This document shows, in pieces, positions 8,509-16,246 of a DNA stretch of 64,000 nucleotides. Under the pieces are notes generated by a model that was not told the DNA's origin, did no database searches, and saw only the letters and a list, made by a program, of their open reading frames with translations. Every line of letters begins with the position of its first letter. The first letter of the stretch is position 1. The stretch is from Clostridium hydrogeniformans DSM 21757 (GTDB taxonomy: Bacteria > Bacillota > Clostridia > Clostridiales > Clostridiaceae), in assembly GCF_000686705.1 (NCBI RefSeq), contig NZ_KK366004.1:186001-250000 (forward strand), written 5' to 3'. Both the position numbers and the translations under genes were made by a program.

Positions 8509-9393
8509 ATGGAATATATTAATGCTAAAACCATAATAACTAAAACAAAATCTAGTAACTGGTTTGGAACTGACTACAATATGAATATATATAGGGGGTG
8601 CTGTCACGGTTGTATTTACTGTGATTCAAGAAGTAGCTGTTATAATATCAAAGATTTTAATAAGATTGCTGCTAAAGACAATGCATTATCTATTATTAAG
8701 AGTCAGCTAAAATCAAAAAAGACTTTAGGAGTTATAGGTACTGGTTCTATGAGCGACCCATATAATCCCATTGAAAAAAAGTTAAATCTAACAAGGGGAG
8801 CTTTAGAAATTATAAGTAACTATGGATTTGGAGTAAATATTATTACTAAAAGTGATTTAATTTTAAAAGATATAGATGTTCTGAAAGAGATTAATAAATA
8901 TGCTCCAGTATGTGTAGGTTTTACTATAACTACTTATGATGATTATCTATGTAGTAAAATTGAACCTAGTGTCTCTCTTTCTTCAAAAAGATTTAAGGCT
9001 ATGAATGAGCTATCGAGTGAAGGGATTTTTACAGGGGTATTACTAATGCCTATACTTCCATTTATAAATGACACTGAGGAAAATATTATATCAATTATTA
9101 ATAAAACCAAACAATGCGGAGGAAAGTTTATTTATCCTTACTTTGGTGTTACATTAAGAGAGGGTCAAAGAGAGTATTTTTATAATGAGCTTGATAAGTT
9201 ATTTCCAAGTATTAGAGAGAAATATATAGAAACCTATGGATATAAATATGAAGGGGTTTCATTAAAAAGTAAATCTCTGTGGAATACTTTTAAACTTAAC
9301 TGCCATAAAGAAGGAATTTTATATAAGATGCCGGATATTATAAAAGCCTATAAATATAGAAAAGAATCCTATGAACAATTAACACTAATATAA
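8509..9393 (+). CDS. SPL-family radical SAM protein (spore photoproduct lyase-like)
   Basis: 294 residues. The radical SAM cluster motif CX3CX2C is C31-C35-C38 within RGCCHGCIYC. A SAM-binding GTGSMSDPYNPIE segment (about 83-95) and the COG1533 (SplB-like) pattern ITKSDLILKDIDVLKEI follow, as does a TGVLLMPILPFIND barrel strand. It is shorter than classical spore photoproduct lyase and lacks its N-terminal region, so it is probably not the DNA repair enzyme itself; the substrate is unknown. It begins directly after the stop of the DUF6886-like gene, indicating joint function. Confidence 0.85.
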   Translation: MEYINAKTIITKTKSSNWFGTDYNMNIYRGCCHGCIYCDSRSSCYNIKDFNKIAAKDNALSIIKSQLKSKKTLGVIGTGSMSDPYNPIEKKLNLTRGALEIISNYGFGVNIITKSDLILKDIDVLKEINKYAPVCVGFTITTYDDYLCSKIEPSVSLSSKRFKAMNELSSEGIFTGVLLMPILPFINDTEENIISIINKTKQCGGKFIYPYFGVTLREGQREYFYNELDKLFPSIREKYIETYGYKYEGVSLKSKSLWNTFKLNCHKEGILYKMPDIIKAYKYRKESYEQLTLI

Positions 9394-9484
9394 ATTTAAA
9401 ATAGAGGAAGTATTTAAAATAACAATCTATATAAACATTTTAAAGGTAACTTATTGTAAATTGAAAATTATAAAAATTAATATT

Positions 9485-9520
9485 AGTTTAGGATAAAAAG
9501 AAAAGTTTTTATCCTAAACT
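9485..9520. terminator. perfect 15-bp hairpin
   Basis: AGTTTAGGATAAAAA (9485-9499) pairs perfectly with 9506-9520 around a 6-base loop. It lies between the convergent radical SAM and acetyltransferase genes. The T-run is inside the arm rather than after it, so terminator activity is inferred. Confidence 0.55.
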
Positions 9521-9524
9521 TGAA

Positions 9525-9570
9525 AGTGACTTTTTCATAGTTAATACATATTAATTATGAAAAAGTCATT
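9525..9570. terminator. 20-bp hairpin, second of a tandem pair
   Basis: 9525-9544 pairs with 9551-9570 over 20 positions with two G-T wobbles and a 6-base loop. It lies five bases after the first hairpin and probably separates the convergent transcripts. Confidence 0.55.
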
Positions 9571-9589
9571 TTATAATATAAAAAATAAT

Positions 9590-9997
9590 TTACAAACCAC
9601 TTTGACTATTATAGTTACGAATAATCATTCCTTGGCTTTTAATCATAGAGAATTTTTCGTAAAAGCCTACTACATCAGTATCACAAAGAAGATCAACCAT
9701 ATATAAGTCTTTTAAGGTTTCAAGTATCAATTCAACTAATTTACTTCCAATACCATTCCCTTTATATTCTGGTAGGACTTCTAATAGAGGAATATAAGCA
9801 CTTAAGGTTTTATCAGAAATAGCTGTTATAAATCCAACTACATTATTTGTAGTTTCATCTATTGCTAACCAAAAGTAATCACTATTGTTAAGTAATTCTA
9901 GATGTTTTTTTGCTGATGGTGGGTTAGGCCAATCTACAAAAAATCCTTTTAGTTGATTTTCACTTATATTTTCTAATGAATTAATATATTTAATCAT
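9590..9997 (-). CDS. GNAT family N-acetyltransferase
   Basis: 135 residues, a minimal GNAT domain. The acetyl-CoA binding motif A is LEVLPEYKGNGIGSKLVELILETL (about 73-96), with the R/Q-x-x-G-x-G/A pattern as YKGNGIG. The preceding strand is NVVGFITAISD. The C-terminal DVVGFYEKFSMIKSQGMIIRNYN resembles the usual FYEKLGF closing. The ATG at 9997 follows GGAGGT. The acceptor is unknown. Confidence 0.88.
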   Translation of the reverse strand: MIKYINSLENISENQLKGFFVDWPNPPSAKKHLELLNNSDYFWLAIDETTNNVVGFITAISDKTLSAYIPLLEVLPEYKGNGIGSKLVELILETLKDLYMVDLLCDTDVVGFYEKFSMIKSQGMIIRNYNSQSGL

Positions 9998-10308
9998 AAT
10001 ATTACCTCCATATCTTTTAATATATAGTTTGAATAATAACTCATATATTAAAAAGGAATCTACTTTCTTGCAGATATAATAACACTTTACCTAGTTACAT
10101 ACAAGGTTGTCCAATTTAGGTATTCTATAACGGCTCTTTTAAGTAGAGAGAAGTGTGAAATCAAAACTTAATTAATTTTAATAGATAAAATTTATAATTC
10201 TATGGTAAATTGTAGATTTTATATAATATAATTGGTGGTGAGTTGTGCTTTAGAGTTTCTTATAAAATAATAGAAATAAAGTAGTGAATATATAAGGGAG
10301 TGTTTATT
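9998..10308. other. divergent intergenic region
   Basis: About 310 bases between the minus-strand acetyltransferase and the plus-strand small membrane protein. It holds promoter-like AT-rich stretches (for example TATAAT-like sequence near 10220), but no RNA gene or convincing operator is seen. Confidence 0.4.
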
Positions 10309-10605
10309 ATGAAAAATAGGAAACTAGAAGATATACTAAAAAAGTTGACTTGGGTTTTAATAGTAATAATTTTTTTAGGTTTCCTATTAAAGCATTTAAT
10401 GGGAAGTGAAATAGAAATAAATATATTAATTGGAATATTAGTTATAGTTACAGGAGTAAGAGGGCTTTTAAGTAAATCTGTGCTTATTGGAAAGGGTAAT
10501 TTAAATTTAGAATATAAAGAGGACTCTAAAGTAGGAAAAATAGCTAATATTTTAGTTGTAATGGGCGGGGTAATAATAATAACTGTATCTATAATTTTTA
10601 TATAA
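10309..10605 (+). CDS. small two-helix membrane protein
   Basis: 98 residues from the ATG at 10309. A GTG at 10300 is in frame but overlaps the GGGAG ribosome binding site (10296-10300), so it is rejected. There are hydrophobic segments at about residues 13-29 (LTWVLIVIIFLGFLLKH) and 38-55, and a third at the C-terminus (ILVVMGGVIIITVSIIFI), with a charged loop between the last two. The family is not recognised. It is monocistronic and followed by a copy of the dispersed intergenic repeat. Confidence 0.7.
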   Translation: MKNRKLEDILKKLTWVLIVIIFLGFLLKHLMGSEIEINILIGILVIVTGVRGLLSKSVLIGKGNLNLEYKEDSKVGKIANILVVMGGVIIITVSIIFI

Positions 10606-10627
10606 TAAATGATTTAATAAATATATG

Positions 10628-10740
10628 GGGTCTTAAGTTTTAAGATCAATTTATACATCTAACTAAAGCAAGATAAATTAACTATATTTTTAATTAAGAA
10701 GTTAAGTATTTATATTAAAAGACTATATAGTTTATAAGTT
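10628..10740 (+). repeat. dispersed intergenic repeat, copy B
   Basis: About 110 bases. It is closely similar to the reverse complement of 60316-60420, sharing AATTTATACATCT, CTAAAGCAAGATAAAT and TATATTTTT in order, and more loosely similar to 7725-7824. It sits immediately after a small membrane protein gene and before a methyltransferase gene. Confidence 0.65.
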
Positions 10741-10784
10741 TCTTAACTAAAGAATATTAAGGGGAATTAAGAGGAGGAGATTTT

Positions 10785-11402
10785 ATGGGTTTTAATGAAG
10801 ATGCAGCAATATGGGATAGTGATCTTAGGCTAAAGAGGGGGAAGGCTATTTCAGAAGAAATAAAAAGTTATATTAAAGTAAAAGGAGACTATAAGGCATT
10901 AGAATTTGGATGTGGTACAGGTATTATTAGTTTTAACCTGTATGATAGTTTTCATCATATAGATCTTATTGATACTTCTGAAGGCATGATAGAGGTTTTA
11001 AATTCTAAGATTAAGCAAAGAAACATAAATAATATGAGGGGAATATGTGGAGAGATAAATAAGGACATTATATTAGAAGATAAATATGATGTAATTTATA
11101 CTTCCATGGCACTTCACCATGTTGAAGACATATATGAGGTGTTAAAAAGTTTAACTAAGGTGTTAAGAAAAAATGGAGTATTATGTATTGTAGACTTAGA
11201 TGAAGAGGATGGAAAATTTCATAAAGATCATCATGGATTTAATGGGCATAATGGATTTAATCAAGAGAAATTAAAGAATATATTATGTGAACTAGGCTTA
11301 AAAGATATAGAGTCAAGAACCTTTTACTATGATGAAAAAGTAGTAGAGGGAGAAAAGGTGAATTACGCTTTATTTTCTATGATAGGAAAAAAGATTTTAT
11401 AA
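10785..11402 (+). CDS. class I SAM-dependent methyltransferase
   Basis: 205 residues. Motif I is ALEFGCGTGIISFNL (about 37-51), the acidic end of strand 2 is IDLIDTSEGMIEVL, and motif IV is DVIYTSMALHHVEDIYEVL (about 104-122). The later GVLCIVDLDEEDGKFH matches the Methyltransf_11/25 type. The acceptor is probably a small molecule and cannot be specified. A strong GAGGAGG precedes the ATG. No partner gene lies close by. Confidence 0.88.
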   Translation: MGFNEDAAIWDSDLRLKRGKAISEEIKSYIKVKGDYKALEFGCGTGIISFNLYDSFHHIDLIDTSEGMIEVLNSKIKQRNINNMRGICGEINKDIILEDKYDVIYTSMALHHVEDIYEVLKSLTKVLRKNGVLCIVDLDEEDGKFHKDHHGFNGHNGFNQEKLKNILCELGLKDIESRTFYYDEKVVEGEKVNYALFSMIGKKIL

Positions 11403-11546
11403 GGTAAGTTTTAATTTATAGAAAATCTTTCTTATAGCTAAAATATTGAGGAACTAGATTATCAAATATAACTTATAGATTAATATTTAAGAGTGTAATA
11501 ACTAAAATAGAAAGTTTTAAGGAATTGAATGTATAGGAGGATTATA

Positions 11547-11600
11547 ATGGTAAAATTATGTCCTATGGAAAGAAGAGTGGGAGAAAAGAAAAGTAAATAG
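11547..11600 (+). CDS. short leader ORF 1 upstream of the ABC-F gene (17 codons)
   Basis: The ATG at 11547 follows AGGAGG (11535-11540) with ideal spacing, and the peptide starts MVKLCPMERR and ends in lysines. The peptide is too short for a family. It may be a regulatory leader or a chance frame with a good ribosome site. It lies about 540 bases before the ABC-F gene. Confidence 0.35.
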   Translation: MVKLCPMERRVGEKKSK

Positions 11601-11678
11601 AAAATATTAAAAATATTCTTGAAATTATACTTAATTTATAGTATGATAAAATAGATAATTTTTAAGGAGGGTAGTAAT

Positions 11679-11792
11679 ATGAATATTTGCTTAGAATGTA
11701 AAATGCAAAACATTAGCATAGCATGTAGAAGAATTTCAGCAAAATTTGCTGTTAAGGCTACAGGTGCGTCCAAAATTGCATATTTTCATTAG
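11679..11792 (+). CDS. leader peptide ORF 2 upstream of the ABC-F gene (37 codons)
   Basis: The ATG at 11679 has AAGGAGG at 11664-11670, eight bases upstream. The 37-residue product starts MNICLECKMQNI and ends SKIAYFH. Tandem terminator hairpins follow its stop by about 50 bases, and the ABC-F resistance gene comes next. This arrangement is that of ribosome-stalling leader peptides controlling antibiotic resistance ABC-F genes, and a drug-stalled ribosome here could shift the downstream hairpins. The ORF and ribosome site are seen; the role is inferred. Confidence 0.5.
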   Translation: MNICLECKMQNISIACRRISAKFAVKATGASKIAYFH

Positions 11793-11842
11793 TGAGCAAG
11801 TATAATCATCTATTACCTAAAGTATATTAATTAAGAAAAAAT

Positions 11843-11882
11843 ATCCGGGTAAGGTGACCTTGCCTGGATTTTAAATTTTTTT
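11843..11882 (+). terminator. leader terminator 1 before the ABC-F gene
   Basis: A 12-bp stem, ATCCGGGTAAGG (11843-11854) with CCTTGCCTGGAT (11858-11869), a 3-base loop and a T-rich tail. It lies between the leader ORF and the ABC-F gene, so it is a probable attenuator rather than the end of a structural gene. Confidence 0.7.
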
Positions 11883-11885
11883 GAC

Positions 11886-11918
11886 ATCTAGGCCTTGTTT
11901 ACTTGCCTGGATTTTTTT
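11886..11918 (+). terminator. leader terminator 2 before the ABC-F gene
   Basis: ATCTAGGC (11886-11893) pairs with GCCTGGAT (11905-11912, one wobble) and seven T follow. Its right arm repeats ACTTGCCTGGATTTTT-like sequence of terminator 1, so the two hairpins share a strand and could exchange pairing. Confidence 0.65.
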
Positions 11919-12096
11919 GTGTGAAGATATATCTTATATATTTAAGAATAAGTAGTTGTAATTTTAATCTATGAAGAAAAAATTATGTAGTTAATATTAA
12001 TAAGCAAAATAGTTTCCCTGTATAGTATATAAGATAAGATTTAAAGTATATATAGAAGGATTTATAAGGTTCTTTAGATTGTACAAGAAAGTTTTA

Positions 12097-12132
12097 GGTA
12101 AGCAAAACACCTTGCCCTTAATTAAAGGGAGG
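12097..12132 (+). promoter_or_regulatory. leader hairpins overlapping the ABC-F ribosome binding site
   Basis: GGTAAG (12097-12102) can pair with CTTGCC (12111-12116), a third copy of the CTTGCC element found in both leader terminators. CCCTT (12115-12119) can pair with AAGGG (12125-12129), which overlaps the GGGAGG ribosome site (12127-12132). The pairing is visible; control of translation by it is inferred. Confidence 0.4.
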
Positions 12133-12139
12133 AAATAAT

Positions 12140-14020
12140 ATGATCGAATTATCATTAAACAATGTAACTAAATACTATGGAGCTACTTTAGCACTTGAAG
12201 GTGTAAATTTTCAAGTGAAAAAGGGTGAGAAAGCTGGCATAGTTGGGAGAAATGGAAGTGGAAAGACTACCATTTTAAAAATCATAAGTGGGGTAGAAAA
12301 TATTGATAAAGGAAATATTTCTATAAGAAAAGGGGCTACCATAGGGTATCTTAAACAAATACCAGACTATCCCATGGAATGTAGTGCTTATGATGTTCTA
12401 AACAGTGCCTTTAATACATTAAGTGAAATTGAAGAAGATATGAGAATGTTAGAGGATAAAATGAAGATTCTTTCAGGAGATGACCTTGATAGAGCTTTAA
12501 GAAAATATAGTGATACACAAGAAACCTATGAAGCTTTAGAAGGATATAAAAAAGAGGAGAAGTTAAGTAAGCTATGTGAGGGATTAAAATTTAGTGAAGA
12601 GTTTTTAAAAAGACCTTTTAATATTTTAAGTGGAGGAGAGAAAACAACCTTAATTTTAGGAAAAATACTACTAGAAAATCCAGATATATTACTTCTTGAT
12701 GAGCCAACAAATCACTTAGATATGGATTCTCTAGAATGGCTTGAGGGATATCTTTTAGAAAATAAGAGTACAGTTATAATAGTTTCTCATGATAGGTACT
12801 TTTTAGATAAGGTAATAACTAAAACCATAGAAGTTGAAGATTTAGGTTGTGAAGTTTATAAGGGGAATTATTCAAGTTATATTAAAGAAAAGGAAGAAAG
12901 GATGCTTTTACAGTTTAATGCTTATAAAGAGCAGCAAAAGAAGATAGGGGCTATGGAGGAATCTATAAAAAGGCTTAGGGACTGGTCTCATAATGGAGAC
13001 AATATTAAATTTATTAGAAGAGCCATGAGTATGGAGAAAAAGCTTGATAAAATAGAAAAGATAGATAGGCCTTCTTTTGATAAAGAGAATATGAAAATAA
13101 AATTTATAAGTAGTGGTAGGTCAGGAGAAGAAGTGATTAAGGTAGAAAACCTTGAAAAATCATTTGAGAAGAAGAGCTTAATAAGAAATGGAAACCTTTT
13201 AGTAAGATATGAGGAGAGAATTGCTTTAATAGGACAGAATGGAAGTGGAAAGTCTACATTCTTAAAAATGCTTCTTAAAGAAGAAGAAATAGATAAGGGA
13301 TTAGTAACTCTTGGATCTGGTGTAAGGTTTGCATACTTACCTCAAAATATATCTTTTAAAGACGAAGAAGTTACAGTACTTCAATGCTTTAGGGATGATA
13401 TAGAAATACTAGAGGGGAAAGCTAGGGAGTACTTATCTAAATTTATGTTCTTTGGAGAGGATGTTTTTAAAAAGGTTAAGAATCTTTCAGGTGGAGAGAA
13501 AACTAGGCTTAAATTAAGCAAGCTTTTATATGAAGATATTAACTTACTTATATTAGATGAACCTACAAATCATTTAGATATTGATTCAATAGAAACTTTA
13601 GAGGGATCATTAGAGGATTTTAAAGGAACTATATTCTTTATATCTCATGATAGATATTTCATAAACAGGATATGTAATAGGGTTATAGCTCTTGAGAATA
13701 AAGAGTTTAATAGCTATTTGGGAAATTATGACTACTATCGACAGAAAATAAATGAAAAAGCCCAACTTATAAAAGAAGAAAAGGTGAAAAAACCAAAAGT
13801 TCAAAAGCCTAAGGTTATAGATGAATGTAAAGTAAGTGATAGGAAGATGAATATGTTAGAAAAAACCATAAATGATTTAGAAGAGGCAATTAATTTAATT
13901 GATAATAAGATGAAGGAAGATAATATTCATTATGAAGAGCTTAATAGTCTTTTTAATGAAAAGGAGGGTGTGCAGAAGAAGTTAGATAAGGCTTTAGAGG
14001 ATTGGATGATTTACAACTAA
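12140..14020 (+). CDS. ABC-F ribosome-protection ATPase (antibiotic-resistance type, CplR-like)
   Basis: 626 residues with two ABC domains and no membrane segment. Walker A is at 36-44 (GRNGSGKTT) and 365-373 (GQNGSGKST), signatures LSGGE at 163-167 and 449-453, and Walker B LLLDEPTNHLD at 184-194 and 470-480. The interdomain linker, about 245-320, is helical and rich in charge, as in factors that reach into the peptidyl-transferase centre. A basic coiled-coil tail follows the second domain (KKPKVQKPKV, then a heptad-like helix). Clostridial members of this kind (CplR) protect against pleuromutilins, lincosamides and streptogramin A. That subgroup is inferred from genus and layout, since a housekeeping ABC-F would look similar. 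The long leader with peptide ORF and terminators favours drug induction. Confidence 0.9.
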   Translation: MIELSLNNVTKYYGATLALEGVNFQVKKGEKAGIVGRNGSGKTTILKIISGVENIDKGNISIRKGATIGYLKQIPDYPMECSAYDVLNSAFNTLSEIEEDMRMLEDKMKILSGDDLDRALRKYSDTQETYEALEGYKKEEKLSKLCEGLKFSEEFLKRPFNILSGGEKTTLILGKILLENPDILLLDEPTNHLDMDSLEWLEGYLLENKSTVIIVSHDRYFLDKVITKTIEVEDLGCEVYKGNYSSYIKEKEERMLLQFNAYKEQQKKIGAMEESIKRLRDWSHNGDNIKFIRRAMSMEKKLDKIEKIDRPSFDKENMKIKFISSGRSGEEVIKVENLEKSFEKKSLIRNGNLLVRYEERIALIGQNGSGKSTFLKMLLKEEEIDKGLVTLGSGVRFAYLPQNISFKDEEVTVLQCFRDDIEILEGKAREYLSKFMFFGEDVFKKVKNLSGGEKTRLKLSKLLYEDINLLILDEPTNHLDIDSIETLEGSLEDFKGTIFFISHDRYFINRICNRVIALENKEFNSYLGNYDYYRQKINEKAQLIKEEKVKKPKVQKPKVIDECKVSDRKMNMLEKTINDLEEAINLIDNKMKEDNIHYEELNSLFNEKEGVQKKLDKALEDWMIYN

Positions 14021-14036
14021 TATATTTTTATACTAT

Positions 14037-14078
14037 AGCTTAGAACTTATTAATAAATAATTTAATAAGTTCTAAGCT
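14037..14078 (+). terminator. terminator after the ABC-F gene
   Basis: A perfect 15-bp stem, AGCTTAGAACTTATT (14037-14051) with its complement at 14064-14078. The T-tail is weak. The hairpin has a diverged counterpart at 15027-15073 in the duplicated unit. Confidence 0.65.
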
Positions 14079-14276
14079 ATTTGTATCTAATATGCATATA
14101 GAAACAAAAGATTAATTATATACTTAATAGGAAGAAAAAAATAGGAGGTTTACTTAAATATTTAGGGAATTATGAGGGTATATGTAATAATTTGAATTAT
14201 GATTTATATGGTAACATTATTGAATAAATGTTACCAAGTTGTTAACCTATAATAGTTAAAGTGAGGGGGAGACAGA

Positions 14277-14873
14277 ATGAAAAAAATAGTATCATTTTTA
14301 TTAGTATCAATATTAACTTTAGGATTATCAGCTTGTAATAAAACAGAAAATGTAGAAAAGCCAGAAAATGTTGTTAATGAGTATTTTACAGCTTTAAAAA
14401 ATGTAGATATTGAGGAAGCAAATAAACTTACTGAAGGAGAAGCTGAAGGAGAAGACGAAGATCTTAGTGAAATAGAAATGGAATTAGTAAATAAGGTATT
14501 TAATAATATATCAGTAGAGGTAATTGGAGATGCTAAGGTGGATGGCAAAAATGCTACAGTAAAGGCTAAGGTTACTACGCCGGATATGAAAAAGACAGTT
14601 GAACTTGTAATAGCAGATTGTACTACAAAGGTTACGAAGGCTGCTTTTGAGGGGAAGGAACTGAGAGATGAAGAAATTGATAAATTGGTGGGGGAGTCCT
14701 TTATAAAACAATTTGAAAATAAGGACTTAGCTAAGATTACATCAGAAGTAGACTTAAGCTTAGTAAGAAAAGATAATTCTTGGGTAATAAAAGAAGATGG
14801 TGCTTTAGAAAATGCAATAAGAGCTGGTTTACCTAAAGAAATAAGGAAGTTTGAAGATAAAGTTAAAAAGTAA
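14277..14873 (+). CDS. lipoprotein with NTF2-like fold (DUF4878/DUF5105 type), copy 1
   Basis: 198 residues. The signal peptide has lipobox LSAC with the cysteine at 20. It continues with a KPENVVNEYFTALKNVDIEEANKLTEG opening typical of small NTF2-like (DUF4878/DUF5105) surface lipoproteins, then alternating strands (VIGDAKVDGKNATVKAKVTTPDM) and a C-terminal DNSWVIKED. Function is unknown; such proteins are exported and membrane anchored. It is the first half of a tandem duplication with the gene at 15271, including about 230 bases of upstream sequence. It carries a cysteine at about 115 that copy 2 lacks. The ribosome site is GAGGGGGAG. Confidence 0.82.
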   Translation: MKKIVSFLLVSILTLGLSACNKTENVEKPENVVNEYFTALKNVDIEEANKLTEGEAEGEDEDLSEIEMELVNKVFNNISVEVIGDAKVDGKNATVKAKVTTPDMKKTVELVIADCTTKVTKAAFEGKELRDEEIDKLVGESFIKQFENKDLAKITSEVDLSLVRKDNSWVIKEDGALENAIRAGLPKEIRKFEDKVKK

Positions 14874-15026
14874 ATAAAATAATAAAGTTAAGGTGTAATC
14901 ATAGAGAGGCGTTGTTATTATTCGGGGAGTTTGTTTATAAATTAAATCATAACTAAGAATAATTTACTATGGATTTTGGGTGGTTCAGTTTATTATAGAA
15001 TAATAAAATAATATATTTTATAATCA

Positions 15027-15867
15027 TATCTTAGAAAGTATTATTAGATGATTTAATAATACCCTCTAAGATATTTGTGTCTAATGCTAATATAGCAACA
15101 AAAATTTAATCATATACTTCATACACAGAAAAAAACATAAGTTTTACTTAAAAGGTTGGGGAGTGAAAAAAATATATGTAACAATTTGAATTATGATTTA
15201 TATATTAACATTATTGAATAAATATTTCTAATTTGTTAACATATAATAGATAAATTAAGGGGGAGACAGAATGAAAAAAATAGTATCATTTTTATTAGTA
15301 TCAATATTAACTGTAGGATTAGCGGCTTGTAATAAAACAGAAAAAGTAGAAAAGCCAGAAAATGTTGTTAATGAGTATTTTACAGCTGTGAAAAATGGAA
15401 ATGTTGAGGAAGTAAATAAGCTTACTGAAGGAAAAACAGAAGAGAAAGACAAAGATGTTAGTGAAAAAGAGATAGAATTAGCAAAGAAGGTATTTAATCA
15501 TATATCAGTGGATGTAATTGGTGATGCTAAGGTAGACGGTGAAACTGCTACAGTAAAAGCTAAAGTTACTGCACCAGATATGAAAAAGATATTTGAACTT
15601 GTAATGGCAGATGCTATTCAAAAGTTTATGAAAGCTAGCTTTGAAGGCAAGAAAATGAGCGATGAAGAAAGTGACAAATTGGTGGAAGAGTCCTTTATAA
15701 AACAGTTTGAAAATAAGGACTTAGCTAAAGTTACATCAGAAGTAGACTTAAACTTAGTAAAAAAAGATAATTCTTGGGTAATAAAAGAAGATGAAGTCTT
15801 AGAGAATGCAATAAGCGGTGGGTTACCTAAAGAAATAAGGGAATTTGAAAATAAACTTAAGAAATAA
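15027..15867 (+). repeat. tandem duplication unit 2
   Basis: The second copy of the unit at 14037-14873. Its hairpin TATCTTAGA..GTATTATTA (15027-15046) with 15054-15073 keeps the shape but not the sequence of the first. Confidence 0.75.
15271..15867 (+). CDS. lipoprotein with NTF2-like fold (DUF4878/DUF5105 type), copy 2
   Basis: 198 residues, the same length as copy 1 and aligned without gaps. The lipobox is LAAC with the cysteine at 20. The N-terminal 18 residues and the blocks KPENVVNEYFTA, VIGDAKVDG, EESFIKQFENKDLAKVTSEVDL and DNSWVIKED are shared. The middle (EKDKDVSEKEIELAKKV) is more basic than the acidic copy 1. Function is unknown. It is expressed from its own duplicated leader with the same GGGGGAG ribosome site and ends at a hairpin. 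Confidence 0.82.
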   Translation: MKKIVSFLLVSILTVGLAACNKTEKVEKPENVVNEYFTAVKNGNVEEVNKLTEGKTEEKDKDVSEKEIELAKKVFNHISVDVIGDAKVDGETATVKAKVTAPDMKKIFELVMADAIQKFMKASFEGKKMSDEESDKLVEESFIKQFENKDLAKVTSEVDLNLVKKDNSWVIKEDEVLENAISGGLPKEIREFENKLKK

Positions 15868-15878
15868 ATAAAATAATG

Positions 15879-15946
15879 AAAAAGCACTTTAAGATTTAAA
15901 ACTATATTAATAGGATAGGTTTTAGATTCTTGAAGTGTTTTTATTT
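15879..15946 (+). terminator. terminator after lipoprotein copy 2
   Basis: AAAAAGCACTT at the left arm pairs with AAGTGTTTTT at the right, extended by TTTAAAAC/GGTTTTAGA pairing inside. A T-rich tail follows. Confidence 0.6.
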
Positions 15947-16012
15947 ACTTAAAACTTTCATTGTGATTAGTAATACATATAAAGATATAAGTACTTAATA
16001 ATGAATATTATA

Positions 16013-16052
16013 AGAGCACTTGGTTTAAATATTTTTATTTACCAAGTGCTCT
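16013..16052. terminator. perfect 12-bp hairpin
   Basis: AGAGCACTTGGT (16013-16024) pairs exactly with 16041-16052 across a 16-base AT loop. It lies between the convergent lipoprotein gene and the Spo0E-like gene, 30 bases after the latter's stop. Confidence 0.6.
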
Positions 16053-16081
16053 AGGATTTTACTTAAATAAGTACAAGTATA

Positions 16082-16246
16082 TTATTTCTTACATAAAAGT
16101 CTATTGTACTCATTAAGTAGTTCGTCTAATTCTTGACTAAGGGTCACTAACTCAACATCTGTTAGTTTATGACTTTCATTCATTAGACAGTGCATTAAAT
16201 TTCTTAATTCCTCTATCTTTTGTGTTATTTCTTGTATTTTTGTCAT
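16082..16246 (-). CDS. Spo0E-like sporulation regulatory protein (aspartyl-phosphate phosphatase)
   Basis: 54 residues on the minus strand: MTKIQEITQKIEELRNLM at the start, then the family signature LVTLSQELDELLNEYNRL (about 33-50). The S-Q-E-L-D core supplies the motif by which Spo0E-type proteins dephosphorylate Spo0A-P and delay sporulation. Two helices are predicted, as in the family. The ATG at 16246 follows a strong GGAGGG. The length is normal for this family; it is only too short for a long-ORF filter. Its target here is inferred from family membership. Confidence 0.85.
   Translation of the reverse strand: MTKIQEITQKIEELRNLMHCLMNESHKLTDVELVTLSQELDELLNEYNRLLCKK

Larger units (their letters stand above)
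14037..14873 (+). repeat. tandem duplication unit 1 (hairpin, leader and lipoprotein gene)
   Basis: This block matches 15027-15867 in order: a terminator-like hairpin, the words AACAATTTGAATTATGATTTATAT-like and AACATTATTGAATAAAT in the leader, the ribosome site GGGGGAGACAGAATG, and then the whole gene. The similarity is visible base by base but with many substitutions, so the duplication is not recent. Confidence 0.75.
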
